From Pseudomonadota bacterium (GTDB lineage: Bacteria; Pseudomonadota; Gammaproteobacteria; Burkholderiales; Rhodocyclaceae), in assembly GCA_018262285.1 (NCBI GenBank), contig JAGTRX010000073.1, positions 1 to 39,831 on the forward strand: a DNA stretch of 39,831 nt, written 5' to 3'. The position numbers and the translations under genes were made by a program. Of the stretch, positions 38,225-39,831 are shown in pieces (the first letter of the stretch is position 1; each line of letters starts with the position of its first letter). The notes beneath the pieces are model-generated. The model did no database searches and was not told where the DNA came from. It was given only the letters and a program-made list of their open reading frames with translations.

Positions 38225-39489
38225 CCGAGCAACAGTATCCCGATCCTGCCAGCATCGTCCGCCTGGTCGTCAACGGCGCCGAGTACGGCGGCTGGAAGTC
38301 GGTGCGCATTGGCGCCGGCATTGAACGCCAGGCGCGTGACTTCGACCTTGAAGTCACCGACCGCTGGCCGGGGCAGACCGATATTCCGCGCCGGATCAAA
38401 CCGGGCGATGCCTGCCTCGTTTATGTTGGCGATGACCTGGTGCTGACCGGCTATGTCGATGCGACGCCGATCAAGTATGACGGCAAGTCCGTCAGCGTCG
38501 CCGTGCGCGGACGCAGCAAGACGGCCGACCTGGTGGATTGCTGCCCGATTGAATCCGGGCAAACGACAAAATCCGCGCAATCCGGCAGCGCCAATGGCGG
38601 CGCCTGGGGCGATGTCATCGGCAAAAACGGCAAGGCCAGCCAGCCCGTCAAGCCCAAGCCCGTCGCCGCGCCGGCCAAGACTGCAAACCAGTGGCGCAAC
38701 ATGAAAATGGAAAAGATCGCGGCTGCACTGGCCGCGCCCTACAACGTCAATGTGATCGCCGAAGTCGATACCGGCAAGGCGATCCCGGACCATCAGGTGC
38801 AGCAGGGCGAGACGGTGTTTGAATCCATTGACCGCATGATGCGTCTGCGCCACGTGTTGTCGACCGACAACGCCCAGGGCGATCTGGTCTTTATCAATGT
38901 CGGCAGCACCGGTCGCGCCGAAACCGCGCTGGAGCTGGGCAAGAACATCCGCGCCGGCAGTGCCGAGCTGGATTACAAAGGCGTCTTTTCCGAGTACCTT
39001 GTCAAGGGTCAGCGCGCCGGCAACGACGAAGAGCATGGCGCTGCTGTGGCCGAAGAGCAGGGCGAATCAACCGAGACCACAGCCACGGGCGAAACCGCCA
39101 CCACGACGGATGCCAGGGCGCCACGTCGCCGCGTGCTGGTCATCAAGCAAAGCGGTCAGGCCGATCAAGGCACCTGCCAGGAGCGCGCCGATTACGAGCG
39201 CGCCCACCGCGCCGCCAAGGCACTGCAGACCACCTACACGGTGGCCGGCTGGCGTCAGGACAATGGCGATCTCTGGTTGCCCAATCTGCTGGTGCGCGTG
39301 CGTGATCCGGTCATTGGCTTCAACACCGAAATGGTGATTGCCGAAACCAACCTGATTCTCGATCGCGATGGTCTGCGTACTGAAATCAAGGTGGGGCCAC
39401 CCGATGGCTACCGCACCAAAGCCGGTACGCTCAAAAAGAGCAAATCGCAAAAGGGCGGCGGCAAGTCCTGGAGCGGAGACGTGGTATGA
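38221..39489 (+). CDS. Baseplate hub protein (Mu gp44/gpP-like)
   Basis: 422 residues. Markers: VRLVVNGAEYGGWKSVRIGA, GIERQARDFDLEVTDRWPGQ, KPGDACLVYVGDDLVLTGYV, and a C-terminal GWRQDNGDLWLPNLLVRVRD, the hub fold shared with late-control D proteins. It sits between gpN and the spike. The stop overlaps the spike ATG (39486). An acidic, Thr-rich linker (TESTETTATGETATTT-like) at about 275-300 is low complexity. Confidence 0.92.
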   Translation: MTEQQYPDPASIVRLVVNGAEYGGWKSVRIGAGIERQARDFDLEVTDRWPGQTDIPRRIKPGDACLVYVGDDLVLTGYVDATPIKYDGKSVSVAVRGRSKTADLVDCCPIESGQTTKSAQSGSANGGAWGDVIGKNGKASQPVKPKPVAAPAKTANQWRNMKMEKIAAALAAPYNVNVIAEVDTGKAIPDHQVQQGETVFESIDRMMRLRHVLSTDNAQGDLVFINVGSTGRAETALELGKNIRAGSAELDYKGVFSEYLVKGQRAGNDEEHGAAVAEEQGESTETTATGETATTTDARAPRRRVLVIKQSGQADQGTCQERADYERAHRAAKALQTTYTVAGWRQDNGDLWLPNLLVRVRDPVIGFNTEMVIAETNLILDRDGLRTEIKVGPPDGYRTKAGTLKKSKSQKGGGKSWSGDVV

Positions 39490-39831
39490 GCGATCTCGGA
39501 AAAGCACTTGGCCCCATGATGCGCCGCATCGGCAACATGCTGGCACGCGGCAGCATCGCCAGCGTCAATGCCGCCAACAAGATGCAGGGGCTGCAGGTGC
39601 GCCTGCTGGCCGGCGAGGTCAAGGACGGCGTCGAGCATTTCGAGCCTTACGGCTTCACGGCGCACCCGCTTGGTGGCGCCGAAGCGCTGGCCGCGTTCTT
39701 TGACGGCGACCGCTCGCACGGTGTGGTCTTCTGTGTGGCGGATCGGCGTTATCGGCTTACCTCGCTGGCTGCCGGCGAGGTTGCCCTTTATACCTGGAAA
39801 AATGCCGAAGCGCATGGTCATCGCATCATCT
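39486..39831 (+). CDS. Baseplate spike / gp45-like assembly protein (partial)
   Basis: 115 codons to the window edge. MSDLGKALGPMMRRIGNMLA and RGSIASVNAANKMQGLQVRL, then EHFEPYGFTAHPLGGAEALA, match the N-terminus of the Mu gp45/gpV baseplate spike family, whose C-terminal beta-helix would follow outside the window. It overlaps the hub gene by ATGA. Confidence 0.9.
   Translation, partial: MSDLGKALGPMMRRIGNMLARGSIASVNAANKMQGLQVRLLAGEVKDGVEHFEPYGFTAHPLGGAEALAAFFDGDRSHGVVFCVADRRYRLTSLAAGEVALYTWKNAEAHGHRII

Overview
The window looks like a stretch of betaproteobacterial chromosome, probably Rhodocyclales (Dechloromonas/Azonexus-like), carrying a temperate phage inserted next to a tRNA gene. The lineage call is an inference. 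It rests on EF-P with Arg32 next to the rhamnosyltransferase gene earP, on the order uvrC-pgsA-tRNA-Gly-tRNA-Cys, and on GC-rich codon use. No search was run.

Host part (1-8164): a MarC-family membrane protein cut by the window edge, an HD-domain protein, a YbhB/PEBP-like protein, a single-domain response regulator, a small membrane protein, efp and earP, a family-5-like uracil-DNA glycosylase, uvrC, pgsA, tRNA-Gly(GCC) and tRNA-Cys(GCA).

Prophage (about 8130 to beyond the right edge): a tyrosine integrase points at the tRNA-Cys 3' end, so attL should lie there. A lambda-like immunity region (16.6-18.3 kb) has a cI-like repressor and a YdaS/Cro-like gene between two strong sigma70 promoters, one at each end. 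Each promoter carries a pair of ATAGAC-NN-GTCTAT-type operators spaced 25 bp apart. The leftward promoter drives one long minus-strand chain of overlapping genes: small early genes, a ParB-like protein, an HD phosphohydrolase, a diversity-generating retroelement (DGR), an AlpA-like excisionase candidate and the integrase. The rightward promoter leads to a CII-like regulator, a primase/VapE helicase, a repeat-rich presumptive replication origin, a Q-like zinc-finger protein, HNH nuclease, terminase, an HK97-type head module and a Mu-type contractile tail up to the spike gene at the right edge.

The main discovery is the DGR (9.66-12.41 kb). It has a reverse transcriptase with the DGR-type IGNLSSQ and YVDD motifs, an Avd-like four-helix-bundle protein, one template repeat (TR) and two variable repeats (VR1, VR2). 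VR1 differs from TR at 10 positions and every one is an adenine in TR. VR2 differs at 5 positions, also all adenines. Both target genes are damaged: VR1's gene by an internal out-of-frame deletion, VR2's by a 23-nt deletion inside the variable repeat. TerL also lacks the segment holding Walker B and is frameshifted, so this prophage is probably packaging-defective. The DGR therefore looks recently active but now sits in a decaying element.

Other points of interest are (i) an iteron-like array of 9-bp repeats in four alternating orientations flanking a Z-DNA-prone core, (ii) a -1 frameshift site in the tail-assembly chaperone gene, (iii) near-leaderless repressor and Cro mRNAs, (iv) an extra beta-type domain inside the head-tail connector, and (v) a BRCT-domain gene downstream of the repressor that is likely expressed in the lysogen.
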